This document shows, in pieces, positions 34,140-42,132 of a DNA stretch of 64,000 bases (positions within the stretch are counted from its first letter, which is position 1; every line of letters begins with the position of its first letter). The stretch is from Desulfurivibrio dismutans (GTDB lineage: Bacteria > Desulfobacterota > Desulfobulbia > Desulfobulbales > Desulfurivibrionaceae). The stretch is taken from contig NZ_JARGDQ010000007.1 of the NCBI RefSeq assembly GCF_029210385.1, forward strand, positions 120,506 to 184,505, in the 5' to 3' direction. Below the pieces are notes generated by a model. That model saw nothing but the letters and a program-made list of their open reading frames with translations, was not told where the DNA came from and searched no databases. The position numbers and the translations under genes are program-made.

Positions 34140-35156
34140 AGTCCTGGCCAAAATGACCAGCGGGGTCCAGGCCAGGATGATTCCTGCCAGGCCGTCCAGG
34201 TGGCCCAGTACTACCAGGGCCGCCAGGGGTAGGAGCCAGATCAGGTTGATGGCGGCTACCGTCAGGGAAATTGGGATGTGGGAGCCGTGGTGGCGGGCGG
34301 CGTGTTGGTAGGCGTGGCTGCGGTGGGCCTCGTAGACCCGTTCGCGGCGTAGCAGGCGGCGTAGTAGGGTTAGGGTGGCGTCCACCACGAAGACCCCCAG
34401 CAGAATTCCCCAGCCCCAGAACAGTTCCGGGGCCAGCCAGCCGGCCTGCAGCGACAGCAGACCCAGCAGCAGGCCGACAAAGCCGCTGCCGGCATCACCC
34501 ATGAAGATTCTGGCCCGGGGGAAATTCCAGAGCAGAAAACCTGCCGTCGCCGCCGCCAGCAAGAGCGCCGGTTGGGCCAGGGAGAGATAAGCGGACCAGT
34601 CAGCGCCGAAAAACAACCAGCCCAGCAACACCCCGCCGCCGCATACCGTTATCGCCTCGATCCCGGCGATCCCGTCGATACCGTCCATGAAGTTGTAAAG
34701 GTTGAGCAGCCAGACCAGATAAAGCACCGCCAAACCTTGGCCCAGCCAGCTTAGATCGACCACCTGGCCCGCCAGCAGCAAAGGGGGAAAACCACCCAGC
34801 CAGACCAGCCCCCAGATCGCCGCCGCGAAATGGACCAGCAAACGCCAGCGGGCCGCCACATGGCCCTGATCATCCAGCCAGCCCACCAGGGCCACCAGCC
34901 CCCCGGCCCCGGCCAGGGCCGCCAGCACCGTTGCGGCCATGCCCCCCTGCCACCACAACAGCGGCAACCCAACCAGCACCACCAACACAATGGCCACCCC
35001 GCCGCCCCGGGGCGTGGGCAGCTCGTGGGAACTGCGGGCATTGGGCACATCCAGCAGATTACGGGCCAGGGCAAAACGCCGCAGCCAGCCGGTAAACAAA
35101 AATGCCGCGATAAACGCGGCCGCGGTCAGCAGAATATTAAAAAGAGCCGTGGTCAT
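34125..35156 (-). CDS. WecA/WbpL-like undecaprenyl-phosphate sugar-1-phosphate transferase
   Basis: The 343-residue membrane protein of glycosyltransferase family 4 has about ten helices. Catalytic loops are DVPNARSSHELPTPRGGG, the DD pair in VGWLDDQGH, NLYNFMDGIDGIAGIEA and FMGDAGSGFVG. It starts glycan assembly by loading a HexNAc-1-phosphate on undecaprenyl phosphate. The start at 35156 follows the epimerase stop by 2 nt; a longer frame begins inside that gene. Its last four residues (GVKS) and TGA come from the terminal repeat of the RAYT element, so a few native residues may be missing. Confidence 0.92.
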   Translation of the reverse strand: MTTALFNILLTAAAFIAAFLFTGWLRRFALARNLLDVPNARSSHELPTPRGGGVAIVLVVLVGLPLLWWQGGMAATVLAALAGAGGLVALVGWLDDQGHVAARWRLLVHFAAAIWGLVWLGGFPPLLLAGQVVDLSWLGQGLAVLYLVWLLNLYNFMDGIDGIAGIEAITVCGGGVLLGWLFFGADWSAYLSLAQPALLLAAATAGFLLWNFPRARIFMGDAGSGFVGLLLGLLSLQAGWLAPELFWGWGILLGVFVVDATLTLLRRLLRRERVYEAHRSHAYQHAARHHGSHIPISLTVAAINLIWLLPLAALVVLGHLDGLAGIILAWTPLVILARTGVKS

Positions 35157-35158
35157 AT

Positions 35159-36088
35159 TCAGGCCCCATGCTCGTGCAGGGTTTTTCGCAGGGCTTCCGT
35201 TCTGCTTATCGGAGGCGACCAGCCGAGCAGCCGGCGGGTTTGGCTGATGTCCACCTGCAGAGTGCCGCATAGGCGTTCCACTTCGGCGCTTTTACCCAGC
35301 AGTCGGCCGGCCAAACGCAACAAGGCCGGGGGCACAGGCAGCAGGCGGGGCCGGCGACCCGTGGCCCAAGCGATTTCCCTGATTAACTGCGGGGTGGAAA
35401 CATCATCGTCATCGCTGACCAGCAAGGTTTGCCCGGCCGCTGCCGGGGCCTCCAGGCAGTGCGCCAGCAGATCAACCAGGTTGTCCCGGGCCACCAGGCT
35501 GCGCAAGTTGTTCACCGCTCCCAGCGGCAAGGGAATGCCGCGGCGCACCAAGGCCACCAGGCGGGCGAAATTGCCGGGCGCACCGGGGCCGTAAACCAGC
35601 GGCGGCCGCACGATTACCGTCTCGAAACCGGCAAACTCCGCCGCCACCCGGCACACCGCCTGCTCCCCCAACCATTTGGAACGGGCATAAGGCCCTACCG
35701 GCGCGGGCGGGCTATCGGCGGTAAAGGGGCGCGCTCCGCTGCTGTTGCCCAGCACCCCAATCGAACTGACATAAACCAGCCGCCGCACCCCGGCCCGGGC
35801 CGCCTGGCGGGCCAGGTTTTCCGTGCCGGCGGCGTTAACCGCCATGAAGGCCGCCTCCGGGTCGCCACCTTTTCCCTGCCGCCCATGGGCCAGCCCGGCC
35901 AAATGGACCACCGTTTTCACCTCCTGCAAAGCCGCACTCCAATCGGTGGCCGGGCCGATGTCGCCCACCGCCACCCCGCGGCCATCATCGGCTCGACGGC
36001 GCAATTCGCGCAATAAACGGCCATCGGCCTGCAGGCGGGCCACCAAAGCTCGGCCGATAAACCCGTCGGCGCCGGTAACAGCCAGCAT
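35159..36088 (-). CDS. NAD-dependent nucleotide-sugar epimerase/reductase
   Basis: The 309-residue extended SDR starts at ATG 36088, overlapping the previous stop by one base (TGATG). It has TGADGFIGRALV at the N-terminus, YVSSIGVLG and PYARSKWLGE with the YxxxK pair. It resembles WbpV/WbpK and QuiNAc-pathway 4-reductases that work with WbpM and a WecA-like transferase. The exact reaction cannot be fixed from sequence. Confidence 0.85.
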   Translation of the reverse strand: MLAVTGADGFIGRALVARLQADGRLLRELRRRADDGRGVAVGDIGPATDWSAALQEVKTVVHLAGLAHGRQGKGGDPEAAFMAVNAAGTENLARQAARAGVRRLVYVSSIGVLGNSSGARPFTADSPPAPVGPYARSKWLGEQAVCRVAAEFAGFETVIVRPPLVYGPGAPGNFARLVALVRRGIPLPLGAVNNLRSLVARDNLVDLLAHCLEAPAAAGQTLLVSDDDDVSTPQLIREIAWATGRRPRLLPVPPALLRLAGRLLGKSAEVERLCGTLQVDISQTRRLLGWSPPISRTEALRKTLHEHGA

Positions 36089-37137
36089 CAATCGGCCTCC
36101 GCCACCAGAAATTCGGGCAACTCTTTGGTAATCAAAGCCATGGCTTGACGCATCCCGCTTTTTTTCCAAATGCCGATATTACAAGCCGATTCAGCCACCA
36201 CAAAAGGCCCCGGCCCCCAGTCGCCGGCCATACCCGCCACCGCCAGAAAACTCTCCACCTCGGCCGTCAACTCGCTACGCAAGCCGCCCCGATCCATCAC
36301 AAAGTCTTCAAAAGAAAAAAGCCGAAACCGGCGATTAGCACCGGCACAACGCCCCATCACCGCCTGGGCCTGCCGGTGCCGCCGCCGGTAATCCCGGATA
36401 AACCGGCGCACATTCCAGGACCAGGTGGAGCGGCTGTAGCGCACCAAGTCGGCAAACTGATCCCGGGGGTCGCGCCGCACCAGCAGTATCAGTTGCCGTG
36501 GAAAGATTTCCCGGTGCAACAGGGCTAGATATTCCGGTTCCCGCCCGGACAGGGCATTGTCGAAAATCGGCAGTCGACCGTCCTCGGCCCGCCAACGGTC
36601 GTAAAACAGGGCGATCAGGCGCGAGGCTGCAAGCTGCACCCGTGGCTCGGCGGCAAGGTCATCCCCACCGCCTTTCACCTCGCGCAAACAGGCCGCATAA
36701 TCGCCCAGCCGGCGCAGGTATTCCGCGTCACCACGATAATTACGGCGCAACTGCCGGCTCAAATCGGCATCATACCAACGCACCCGATCAGCCGTCAGAA
36801 CCAGCGCCGCTGCCATAAAAACCAGATCCGCCCACCGGGCCAGGGTTCGCCCGGCCCGCCCTTTACCGGCCAGCCAGGGGCCAAACACGTCGCCCCAGAG
36901 CCGGCGTTCCGGGCACATCGCCAGCCGCGCCAAACGCTCACCATGCCACCTTTTGCCTTCCGCCAACTGCAGCAAACCCATCACCCCGTAGTTGATGGCA
37001 AAAATCTCGCCGTCACCGGGCAGCACCGCGCCCCGGTGCGAACGCAGCCAGTCCACCACGGCGCCCGAGCCGCTCCAGCGAAAACCGGAAACAAAAAGGG
37101 CCGAGCGTTCTCCGCTCGACCCCGCTTCATCAAACAT
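36088..37137 (-). CDS. sulfotransferase-like protein 1
   Basis: The 349-residue cytoplasmic protein has a P-loop-like 5'-phosphosulfate motif (FVSGFRWSGSGAVVDWL, residues 15-31) and a downstream RRDPRDQFADLVRYSRS resembling the 3'-phosphate-binding R-S pair of PAPS sulfotransferases. Such enzymes transfer sulfate to carbohydrates. It is related to the C-terminal half of the protein encoded at 40534-42132 (same SGFxWSGSGAVxDxL and RDPRD motifs). ATG 37137 lies just inside the previous gene's end. No membrane segment is seen. PAPS use is inference. Confidence 0.7.
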   Translation of the reverse strand: MFDEAGSSGERSALFVSGFRWSGSGAVVDWLRSHRGAVLPGDGEIFAINYGVMGLLQLAEGKRWHGERLARLAMCPERRLWGDVFGPWLAGKGRAGRTLARWADLVFMAAALVLTADRVRWYDADLSRQLRRNYRGDAEYLRRLGDYAACLREVKGGGDDLAAEPRVQLAASRLIALFYDRWRAEDGRLPIFDNALSGREPEYLALLHREIFPRQLILLVRRDPRDQFADLVRYSRSTWSWNVRRFIRDYRRRHRQAQAVMGRCAGANRRFRLFSFEDFVMDRGGLRSELTAEVESFLAVAGMAGDWGPGPFVVAESACNIGIWKKSGMRQAMALITKELPEFLVAEAD

Positions 37138-37936
37138 TGCCACCTTCTTCCAAGCGCCTCCGCAACTGCCCGGGCGGCTCATGGCGAATCGCCCCGTCAT
37201 CGGCCCAGTAATACCATTCCCGCACCGGCTGCCGCCACTCTCCGTAACGGTAAGCCAGGTATTCCTCCAACCGGGCGGGCACGGGGTAAGCCCGACCCGC
37301 AAACTGCATCTCCCCAAACGGCAGCACCAGCTGCTCCGGCACCGCCCAAGTCAGAGGTACATACACCTCCCGCCAGGGCCAGGTTTCCGCCAGCCACCCC
37401 TTGTCCAGCCGCAAATAAAAAAACCGCAAAATCCGGCTCACCAGCGAACGCCGCCGGGGCACCGGCACCAGGCGGGCCTCCGATCGGCCATACATTTCCC
37501 GCTCCAGCCGGCGGCACAGCCAGCGCCCTACCAGGGAGCGCCGCCCCCGATAAACATCCGGCGCCGGCGGCGGCACATAAAGTTGGGTTTGCGGCGCCCA
37601 CAACCAGCCCCCCGCCCGGTGAAAAACATGCACCGAGACGGTCAGGCGGCAACCCGCATCATCCCCCACCGGCTCCAGACCGACACAGAAAACCTGACCC
37701 CGGTAGCGCAGCACCAGGCTCCGATAACCCAACTGTTCCAGCTCCGGCAACACCGCCAGCAGGGTATCCAGCCCGGCGGCCTCCACCCCCAGGTCGATGT
37801 CCCTGTCCTGGTGGTTAAGCCGCCCGTCGCGCACCAACGCCAGCAGCACGCCACTGTCCAGCCAGAAGGGAACACCCAACTCACGCAAGCGTTCGCAAAC
37901 GGTATGCAGCCCCGCAGGGTCGTGATCATGGTTCAA
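37130..37936 (-). CDS. LicD-like phosphotransferase 2
   Basis: The 268-residue protein has the LicD/fukutin nucleotidyltransferase fold signature FWLDSGVLLALVRDGRLNHQDRDIDLGV near residues 24-51, with the metal-binding DRDID. LicD-type enzymes add phosphocholine or another phospho-substituent to glycans. Its C-terminus ends in RQPVREWYYWADDGAIR, shared with the upstream paralogue. It overlaps neighbours on both sides (4 nt with 37933-38751, 8 nt with the sulfotransferase-like gene). Confidence 0.8.
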   Translation of the reverse strand: MNHDHDPAGLHTVCERLRELGVPFWLDSGVLLALVRDGRLNHQDRDIDLGVEAAGLDTLLAVLPELEQLGYRSLVLRYRGQVFCVGLEPVGDDAGCRLTVSVHVFHRAGGWLWAPQTQLYVPPPAPDVYRGRRSLVGRWLCRRLEREMYGRSEARLVPVPRRRSLVSRILRFFYLRLDKGWLAETWPWREVYVPLTWAVPEQLVLPFGEMQFAGRAYPVPARLEEYLAYRYGEWRQPVREWYYWADDGAIRHEPPGQLRRRLEEGGNV

Positions 37937-38751
37937 GCCTGCTCCGCCTTTGCAAAATCGATAACTTCCTCCGGCGGAGCCGGCCTGATGCAGCCGTCAT
38001 CGGTCCAATAACACCAATCCCGCACCGGTTTACGCCAGTCATAATAACGCAGTTGAAGATAAGTTTCGACCTCTGAAGGTACCGAGACTTCCATGCCTGC
38101 GATGTTTTTCGTATCCAGAGTCTCAAAATGCCGAGCCGGCACCACCCAGGTATACATGGCGTACAAAACCGAAAAAGGCCATACGGAACACCAGTGTTCC
38201 CGGTCAAAACGGTTACGAACCACCACAAATCCCCCCCACAAAGGAAGGCAAACCCCCCAACGCCATATCCGTTGTAACAAAGGAACTTTGTTTGTCTTGC
38301 GCTGCCGCGCCTCATCTCTCAGGTACAAAATCTGGCGACGCAGAGCAGGCCATGGTGCAAAACCAACCGTAGCCTTCTCTCCGCGCCCAACGGGAGAAAA
38401 AAGAACTGTTTGCGGCGACCAGGCCAGGTCACCATGGCGGAAATAGACATGGACATGAATTGGCCTCATCTCATTCCCATTAATATTTCTGATAGTACAA
38501 CCGTACAGCAGACCACGGTATCGTCGCACAGACACCTTGTAACCACTGCGCTTTATTTCGGGCAGCACTTCCAGCAGCCGTTCCATATCCACATCCCAGA
38601 TTCCCAAGTCTATATCCGAATCCCAGGCAATCTCGGCGCCATCCCGAACAAGCCCCAAGAGGGAACCGCTGTCCAACCAGTAGCTAATACTGTACTTGTT
38701 AAGCAGCTCGACACCGGCCAAAATGCCCGGCGCTGCAGTTTGCATCTTCAT
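37933..38751 (-). CDS. LicD-like phosphotransferase 1
   Basis: The 272-residue protein is a paralogue of the next gene: YWLDSGSLLGLVRDGAEIAWDSDIDLGI near residues 24-51 with the DSDID metal motif, and a closing RKPVRDWCYWTDDGCIRPAPP. The two differ enough to suggest different donors or acceptors. It overlaps the membrane/kinase fusion gene by 4 nt (ATGA), so the products are likely made in linked amounts. No CDP-choline supply genes are visible here, so the transferred group is unknown. Confidence 0.8.
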   Translation of the reverse strand: MKMQTAAPGILAGVELLNKYSISYWLDSGSLLGLVRDGAEIAWDSDIDLGIWDVDMERLLEVLPEIKRSGYKVSVRRYRGLLYGCTIRNINGNEMRPIHVHVYFRHGDLAWSPQTVLFSPVGRGEKATVGFAPWPALRRQILYLRDEARQRKTNKVPLLQRIWRWGVCLPLWGGFVVVRNRFDREHWCSVWPFSVLYAMYTWVVPARHFETLDTKNIAGMEVSVPSEVETYLQLRYYDWRKPVRDWCYWTDDGCIRPAPPEEVIDFAKAEQA

Positions 38752-40514
38752 GTATCAGCTGCCAAACTCTGCCCCAAAAGCGGGCTTGCAAGAATTTGCC
38801 CCATCATACGCAGGGCAGCCTTATACTCCTGCCTGATTATATGAAACTCCAAATAACAACAGTTAGCCGCCAAACGAATATCATCAGCGCTCAAAGAATC
38901 CGGCACATCGCTGCGCACTTCTTTTAAACGCGGGAGAAATTTCACCAAATCATCCTCCGCACGGATATCCAACCGCCCCGCCCCTAAAGGTTCCAGGCTC
39001 CAGCGCCCCCAGGTCATTACCGCCACTTCATCATCGTTTACATAAACAGTATTACCCGCCGTCAGGTCCGGGTTGTAAATATACAAAGGCATAATCTGCA
39101 GGCGAGCCTGCAACGTCGGCAATGACTCTTTAAACAACTGCAGAGTTCTCTCTTCCTGGGCACTATCTACTCCCACAAAAACCCGGCCGATCTTTTCATC
39201 GTTAAGTCTCTGATACAACAGGGGGCGGGAAGCATTGTAATCTTTAACCAAGCTTTTTGGCGGCATGCAGGTCCATAAATTTTTCAGCAAGCGCACGCGC
39301 CAGGTCGGCCACTCACCCACGGCTACGGTTTCTCCTTTGCCGTAAGAGTAAACCATGCACTCGAAATCACCACAGGTAAAACGCGTCAATGCTTCCGGTG
39401 CCTTAAGCATTGAGCGCGTAGCGTGTCGAAAAAGAAACTCCTCGTTTTCCAGACGTTGTATATCTCGTGCCGAAAAAATTTGTTGATAAAAACAAGCATT
39501 GTTCTCTCCGTCGGCATTGCTGACGGCTATAAACAAAGTACCCACGGGCTGCATGGCAGAATCGGCCCAGCAAACATCAACTTTTACACCATTTTCCAAC
39601 AGATTGGCGGCAAGCAACGCGTCCGTGGTCGATCGTTGCCGATTATGCTTGTTAAACATATCACGCAAAGCGATATTACGACGCAGTTCCGGACGGCTCT
39701 CCAACTGATGTTCACGAAACACCAAGGCGTTGACCTTAAGCTTGTCCTTACCCAGGCGCACAGCGCTATTAGCCGCGTCTGCCAAAGCACCCAGGGCCTG
39801 GCGCAAGAAAATGACACTTATAATGGCAATCAGAATATTGCCCCCCACCCCTCGCAAAAAAGGAATGAGGATTACCACAAAAGCAGTAAGGAAATTGACA
39901 GAAGCAAGGATTTTTAAAAAGTTTTTAAGATTTCCCTGCACATATGCCCTTAATTTCCCGGGATTAAGCTTGTCCTCGCCGGACACCGCCCACCAGGTAA
40001 GAAAGTACTGAGAGACAACCAGAAGTGTCATAACAAAAAACAACCACGTGTTCAGAAAAGCCAACAACAAAAAGCCCAATGAAACAAACAACAGATCTAC
40101 GCTGATCAGGCAGAATCCCACATAATAATCTTTGGCGGTAACACTTTGGTTACGGAGCACCGCCATGGCGTTGGCATCCCGAATAATATCAACGCTGGCG
40201 CGGGCAGACATTCGATCGGTCCACGCATCCAGAACCAAGGTAAGCCCGTAACAAACAAAGGCGCCACCGGCCAGGCCGATGATCCAGGCCATTTTTTCGG
40301 CCGGATCGATAAATGGAAAATAGCGAGGAACCCCGGACGAACCGGCAAGCAGAATAACTTTTAACGGCAAGAAGAAAGCCAGCAGGGAGGTAATCCGCGA
40401 TATTACCGAAGCAATAATAAACAATACGGTAACACCCGGCCGCACTCGCAAAAATACGCTCATCACCTGAGCGTACCAGTGCAAAAAATTTTCGGTTTCA
40501 CGCAGCAAATTCAT
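38748..40514 (-). CDS. ABC-type membrane domain fused to degenerate kinase-like domain
   Basis: The 588-residue protein has six hydrophobic helices in residues 24-245 arranged like the membrane domain of type I ABC exporters, but no ATP-binding cassette. A soluble part follows. Between about 340 and 530 the sequence has an aminoglycoside-phosphotransferase/kinase-like layout: an N-lobe-like stretch, then LYIYNPDLTAGNTV (477-490) at the place of the catalytic HxDxxxxN loop with His replaced, and DEVAVMTWGRW (495-505) where the metal-binding D-W would be. It may be a pseudokinase. It is coupled to the LicD genes by a 4-nt overlap. Function unknown. Confidence 0.6.
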   Translation of the reverse strand: MNLLRETENFLHWYAQVMSVFLRVRPGVTVLFIIASVISRITSLLAFFLPLKVILLAGSSGVPRYFPFIDPAEKMAWIIGLAGGAFVCYGLTLVLDAWTDRMSARASVDIIRDANAMAVLRNQSVTAKDYYVGFCLISVDLLFVSLGFLLLAFLNTWLFFVMTLLVVSQYFLTWWAVSGEDKLNPGKLRAYVQGNLKNFLKILASVNFLTAFVVILIPFLRGVGGNILIAIISVIFLRQALGALADAANSAVRLGKDKLKVNALVFREHQLESRPELRRNIALRDMFNKHNRQRSTTDALLAANLLENGVKVDVCWADSAMQPVGTLFIAVSNADGENNACFYQQIFSARDIQRLENEEFLFRHATRSMLKAPEALTRFTCGDFECMVYSYGKGETVAVGEWPTWRVRLLKNLWTCMPPKSLVKDYNASRPLLYQRLNDEKIGRVFVGVDSAQEERTLQLFKESLPTLQARLQIMPLYIYNPDLTAGNTVYVNDDEVAVMTWGRWSLEPLGAGRLDIRAEDDLVKFLPRLKEVRSDVPDSLSADDIRLAANCCYLEFHIIRQEYKAALRMMGQILASPLLGQSLAADT

Positions 40515-40533
40515 TGAAAAGGGTTTGCTCCCG

Positions 40534-42132
40534 TCATCTGGTCAACGCCTGGCATTCCGCCCTGGAGCGTTCGATGTGCTCAACCAACTGGTTCCATTCA
40601 GTGCCGAGGCCGGCAGAACGATAAATTCCAATATTCTTTCGGGAAACTTCGGGGGAAAATCCACCGTCAAGCGTTTCCGGTTCAATATCCAAAACATCTA
40701 ATATCCCAGCCCGGCATTTCGGCTCACAGACAAATTCTTCAAAAGCAATGTCGTGCCAACTGCTACAGCTTGCCACCACCCGTTTTTTCTGCCTGGCATA
40801 CAGTTTGATGCGCCTCGTCAGTTGCCTTTCCCACTTTTGGCGATCTAAAACACTACCAGGGAAAGCGGCTCTTTTGGAGAGAAAGGAGTCCCGCGGGTCA
40901 CGCCAGGAAACAAAAACGACCGGCTGCCGAAAAAGTTCCACTGCCTCAATGTTCTCCGCAGTCAGGCAGTTGCTCAGCAAGGCGTAACGGGCCGACGGCG
41001 CGGTTATTTCTAAAATTCCCTGGGAAAAATCACGGAAGGCCTCAATGGCCCCCCGGGATGAACGCTCCTTGCTGACAATGGCCGGAACCAGCCCTGCCGC
41101 CAAACGGACAAGTTTGCCACGTCTGGCTCCTGCTATTCTTCCCCAGAGATTCTGCCTGCCTTCACTGGCAAACCCCTGAAAGCTGCCGCCAAAACAATAT
41201 CTGGTCAGAAACTCGGCCAGGGCCTCTCTTGCCTGAGCTGGCCGGTGGCGGCGTGAAACCAGCCGATAAAGCTGGTTCAAACCATCTTTCCCGGTCCACA
41301 AACGAAACTCCGAGCCGGCAAAAGGATCGCCTACCCCCTTTGCGTTGCGCAGGAAATCAAACACCGCCCCGGAACCGCTCCAGCCAAACCCGGACAGAAC
41401 GATGGCCGTAGGACCATCGACTGCGTGTAACGTCTTGCTCGCTTTGCTTGGCACCGGTTTTTCGGCCCCCCAGATTGCAGCATAAACACCCGCAATCTGC
41501 GCAGCATATTTATTGCCGGAAGGCAACCCGGACCAGCCGGCCTCCACCGCCCGTCTTCCGGCCTCCACCTTGCCGCGGCGCATCAGGTGCAGGCCGTCAC
41601 GCACAATCCGCCAACACAACCATTCCGAGTGGCGGTTTTCAACAGAGCCGGGTAACGACTGAACTAGTTGCAGGGCCTGGTCTTCCCTACCATTCCGCCA
41701 GTACAGTGCCGCTACTTTATGGACCGCCTCACGGCAGTAACGGCTGGTGGACTCATCCGCCGCCAGTTGAGTAAATATCTCTTCCGCCTTACGCCTTCTG
41801 TTCGCGGCCATTGCCGCCATCGCACAATTATACTGCGCCTTCTTAGAGCCGGGCCGCAGCAGCGTAATCATCTCCCATAACTTGACGATTTCCTGGCGGT
41901 GCTGATCAGCATAATGACTCTCATACTCGAATTTTACCGCCTCCAGCTCATTGGCAGCCCGTTCCAGCACGGCGGCCACTCTGGCCGGAGGCCGAAGTAG
42001 TGCCTGAATGGGAGCAGGCAGGCTTGCATCAACCTTCATGGCCCGCAGGGTGTTAAAAACACGAATTCGACGCTTAACGGCAGCAACTGCCCGCGTAAAA
42101 TACTCGGTAACTCGCTGAAAAACGGCTATCAT
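40534..42132 (-). CDS. TPR-like/sulfotransferase-like protein 2
   Basis: The 532-residue protein starts at ATG 42132 (ATGA overlap with the Stealth gene). Residues 40-220 are helical repeats of TPR type (KAQYNCAMAAMAANRRRKAEEIFTQLA, HKVAALYWRNGREDQALQLVQ). The C-terminal domain has the P-loop-like VLSGFGWSGSGAVFDFL (245-261) and VSWRDPRDSFLSKRAAFP, the same pair as sulfotransferase-like protein 1. It probably transfers sulfate, or another group, to the polysaccharide. Base composition is visibly less GC-rich than in region 2. Confidence 0.7.
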   Translation of the reverse strand: MIAVFQRVTEYFTRAVAAVKRRIRVFNTLRAMKVDASLPAPIQALLRPPARVAAVLERAANELEAVKFEYESHYADQHRQEIVKLWEMITLLRPGSKKAQYNCAMAAMAANRRRKAEEIFTQLAADESTSRYCREAVHKVAALYWRNGREDQALQLVQSLPGSVENRHSEWLCWRIVRDGLHLMRRGKVEAGRRAVEAGWSGLPSGNKYAAQIAGVYAAIWGAEKPVPSKASKTLHAVDGPTAIVLSGFGWSGSGAVFDFLRNAKGVGDPFAGSEFRLWTGKDGLNQLYRLVSRRHRPAQAREALAEFLTRYCFGGSFQGFASEGRQNLWGRIAGARRGKLVRLAAGLVPAIVSKERSSRGAIEAFRDFSQGILEITAPSARYALLSNCLTAENIEAVELFRQPVVFVSWRDPRDSFLSKRAAFPGSVLDRQKWERQLTRRIKLYARQKKRVVASCSSWHDIAFEEFVCEPKCRAGILDVLDIEPETLDGGFSPEVSRKNIGIYRSAGLGTEWNQLVEHIERSRAECQALTR

